Shown in pieces: positions 29,890-30,778 of a stretch of DNA of 30,778 nucleotides (its first letter is position 1; each line of letters opens with the position of its first letter). The stretch is from assembly GCA_037178675.1 (NCBI GenBank), contig JAYMGJ010000425.1:1-30778 (forward strand), given 5' to 3'. Made by a program: the position numbers and the translations under genes. The notes under the pieces are model-generated. The model ran no database searches. It saw only the letters and a list, made by a program, of their open reading frames with translations, and was not told the DNA's origin. Source of the stretch: Scleroderma bovista (lineage: Eukaryota > Basidiomycota > Agaricomycetes > Boletales > Sclerodermataceae).

Positions 29890-29994
29890 AGGGGGTTCCT
29901 CCTGCACGGGACCATCTTTGTCATCTTCAAGTGGCTGTGCATCGTCGTCGTCTTCACCTCAGTGCGATCACTTCGTTGGCTGCAAGATATGCTG
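29890..29994 (+). repeat. 105-bp inverted repeat, right copy
   Basis: Starts AGGGGGTTCCTCCTGCACGG and ends GCTGCAAGATATGCTG. It mirrors 28289-28393 across about 1.5 kb that contains the two-exon hypothetical frame and the minisatellite. Confidence 0.85.
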
Positions 29995-30600
29995 CACCTA
30001 AGGCAGCACTTTTCGGTACCAATAAGGGTCTCTTAGATATAGTTTTTGTGACACGGGTAATATATCTAACAGACATAGTACTATCCACGTCGGCATTTCC
30101 CGACCTGTGCTAAGAATAGCGTGGTGAATCATCTTGCAAAGCATTACCATATGTACTAAGTGTGCTTCTTTCCCCTCTTTCCCCTCACCCACCTTCTCCT
30201 CACCTTGCTGCAACCGTCTCGAGAGCATTGCACGCCCCCCAAACCCTCCTGCTTCCATCTTGAGACCGTCGGCAATGCTCCTGAGATGTGTCCTTCCAGA
30301 TTAGTATCTCACGCCTTATGGTATGTCTTTTTCCTTTCGTATGTTCCCTGTTACATATACTACTACACCCGCCTCTCCCTATCCACACAGCATCCGTGCG
30401 GCGCAGCTCAGCACCCACAAACCCTTCTGCTGTACACCGTTGCAGGCACAGCTTGACAATGCCGTCCAGGGAACAATAACAAGACAACGACACGATGGGA
30501 AGCCCAGTCACTGACCAGTGACCAGGGGATGCATGTGGAAGTGACGACGGGACTGGAGGTGGGTGGACAATGTCAATGACAAGGGAACACAGAAACGACA
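29995..30600. other. Unassigned intergenic sequence
   Basis: Pyrimidine-rich around 30167-30260 (TTTCCCCTC repeats), otherwise unremarkable. No recognisable gene. Confidence 0.35.
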
Positions 30601-30778
30601 ATGACGAGAAGGTGCGTTCTCATTCCCAACGTGCAGCAGCGCCCACACCAGTGACCACCACCATGGCACGATGACGACTGCCCTCTCCATCACTCAGCCA
30701 GTGCCGATGACTACGATGGTCACTCCTTCCATTTCTAATGCACAGCAGCGCCCACACTGTCGATAGCCACCACCACGG
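30601..30778. repeat. Low-complexity CCACCA/GATGAC tract with a 109-bp-spaced repeat
   Basis: CAGCAGCGCCCACAC occurs at 30634 and 30743. Each occurrence is preceded by a CATTCC/CATTTC word and followed by CCACCACCA. Similar in flavour to 866-1095. Continues beyond the window. Confidence 0.6.

Overview
The window looks like nuclear DNA of an agaricomycete basidiomycete. Introns are short (about 47-66 nt, GT...CTRAY...AG) and cut almost every gene. The gene content is also typical: NACHT-WD40 STAND proteins with near-identical WD40 repeats, a DUF6698-like protein, a hAT transposase, APC-type amino-acid permease, M28 aminopeptidase and PHD/SET relics. Genus cannot be read from the sequence.

Layout. 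1-870 holds the 3' end of a hAT transposon gene, followed by low-complexity DNA. 1521-7022 and 14243-19797 are the two arms of a large inverted duplication. Each arm carries one NACHT-WD40 (NLR-like) gene, and the two are transcribed divergently, away from each other. The left gene (minus strand) has a 1-bp frameshift just after its NACHT core and 13 WD40 repeats. The right gene (plus strand) has an unbroken NACHT exon and 11 WD40 repeats. In both copies a TGA follows the intron that should join the NACHT and WD40 parts, yet both WD40 frames stay open. The right arm has gained a tRNA-derived SINE-like insertion (14272-14622) with a perfect 16-bp target duplication. The left arm lacks it.

The 7.2-kb spacer between the arms is a gene graveyard. 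It holds relics of an APC amino-acid permease, a secreted M28 aminopeptidase, a microsomal 3-ketoacyl-CoA reductase and a PHD/SET protein. All are still recognisable exon by exon, and all carry stops, frameshifts or deletions. Several of the stops are former tryptophan codons.

Right of the duplication, 19806-21385 is a dense TCTGA/TCAGA repeat tract that switches strand near 19960. It is interrupted by a MITE-like insert with 12-bp terminal inverted repeats. A 302-bp-period direct duplication follows (21734-22310). 23007-24460 (minus) is the best-preserved ordinary gene, an eight-exon DUF6698-like protein. The last 6 kb is mostly unassigned DNA with one small two-exon reading frame, a 105-bp inverted repeat and an 87-bp minisatellite.

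Reading: this is a fast-evolving accessory region. An NLR-type recognition gene was duplicated in inverted orientation and the two copies diverged in WD40 repeat number, while the genes around them decayed and transposable elements accumulated. All gene structures were inferred by eye from splice signals and remembered family patterns. No search or RNA evidence was available.
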